Below are positions 63,829 to 64,000 of a DNA stretch of 64,000 nucleotides, piece after piece. The stretch is taken from positions 16,740,001 to 16,804,000 of the forward strand of contig OX388348.1 of NCBI GenBank assembly GCA_947579665.1. The letters are read 5' to 3'. The position numbers and the translations under genes are program-made. The DNA is from Sympetrum striolatum (lineage: Eukaryota; Arthropoda; Insecta; Odonata; Libellulidae). The notes under the pieces are model-generated. The model was not told the DNA's origin. It saw only the letters and a program-made list of their open reading frames with translations, and searched no databases. Positions within the stretch are counted from its first letter, which is position 1; each line of letters begins with the position of its first letter.

Positions 63829-64000
63829 GCACGCCCCTGAAGTTTCCCTATGCTGACTGTACAATCGACTGACGCCCTTAATGTCCGCAGCCGCGAGATA
63901 GCAGCACTGAAGCTCGACCTTTGAAAACATAATCTCATATGGAGTAAATGGAAAAACAGCACGATTATGAAACTTTTTCCCTCTTTTTCTTTGCGGGAGT
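63829..64000 (-). repeat. Dispersed repeat, copy C (cut by window end)
   Basis: Begins GCACGCCCCTGAAGTTTCCC and runs to the end of the window, matching copy B in inverse orientation. The boundary shared with B at GCACGCCCCTG shows where the family ends on this side. The other boundary may lie beyond the window. Confidence 0.85.

Overview
The window looks like a gene-poor, AT-rich stretch of an animal nuclear genome. The mix of remnants (RTE- and CR1/Jockey-type non-LTR retrotransposons, hAT- or P-like, piggyBac-like and Tc1/mariner-like DNA elements, many short inverted-repeat elements) suggests an arthropod, probably an insect. I cannot name the species. Open reading frames are short and scattered, there is no operon-like packing, and I found no intact host gene, rRNA gene, functional tRNA gene or CRISPR array.

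Layout. 1-8.6 kb: unannotated AT-rich DNA with a possible tRNA-related SINE piece (about 3.4 kb), a GC-rich decayed element (3.9-4.5 kb), a GC-rich 'GCCCGAGCCCGG' block (6.2 kb), a terminal-inverted-repeat (TIR) element (6.29-8.25 kb) and a mariner-like transposase tail (8.4 kb). 8.6-18.9 kb: no gene I can support, with one GC-enriched island near 14.2 kb. 18.9-27.5 kb is the richest part. A 4.9-kb foldback-like element with inverted repeats of about 1.07 kb (18,940-23,848) holds a diverged tandem array whose units carry a tRNA-box-B-like motif, plus a decayed protein gene that stops at the inner edge of the right arm. Beside it lies a 916-bp non-autonomous element with a perfect 8-bp target duplication (23,977-24,892), then a non-LTR reverse transcriptase remnant (25.4-25.9 kb), a 52-bp palindrome, and a repeat related to the flanks of the large element.

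28.8-33.4 kb: an asymmetric inverted-repeat element (28,820-30,905) and a minus-strand RTE-like endonuclease remnant (about 32.2-33.4 kb). 33.4-45.5 kb: mostly empty, with GC-enriched islands and one tRNA-related SINE-like copy (43.8 kb). 45.5-48.0 kb: a nest of decayed DNA-transposon material with a P-element/THAP9-like transposase C-terminus, bracketed by inverted copies of a repeat that recurs at the window's right end. 48-64 kb: a piggyBac-like short element (50.3-51.3 kb), three weak to moderate non-LTR reverse transcriptase fragments, more GC-enriched islands, and otherwise unassigned DNA.

Nothing here works as a pathway. The biology on view is transposon insertion, nesting and decay. 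The most unusual object is the 18.9-23.8 kb foldback-like element. Family names were assigned by reading translated motifs by eye and were not checked against any database.
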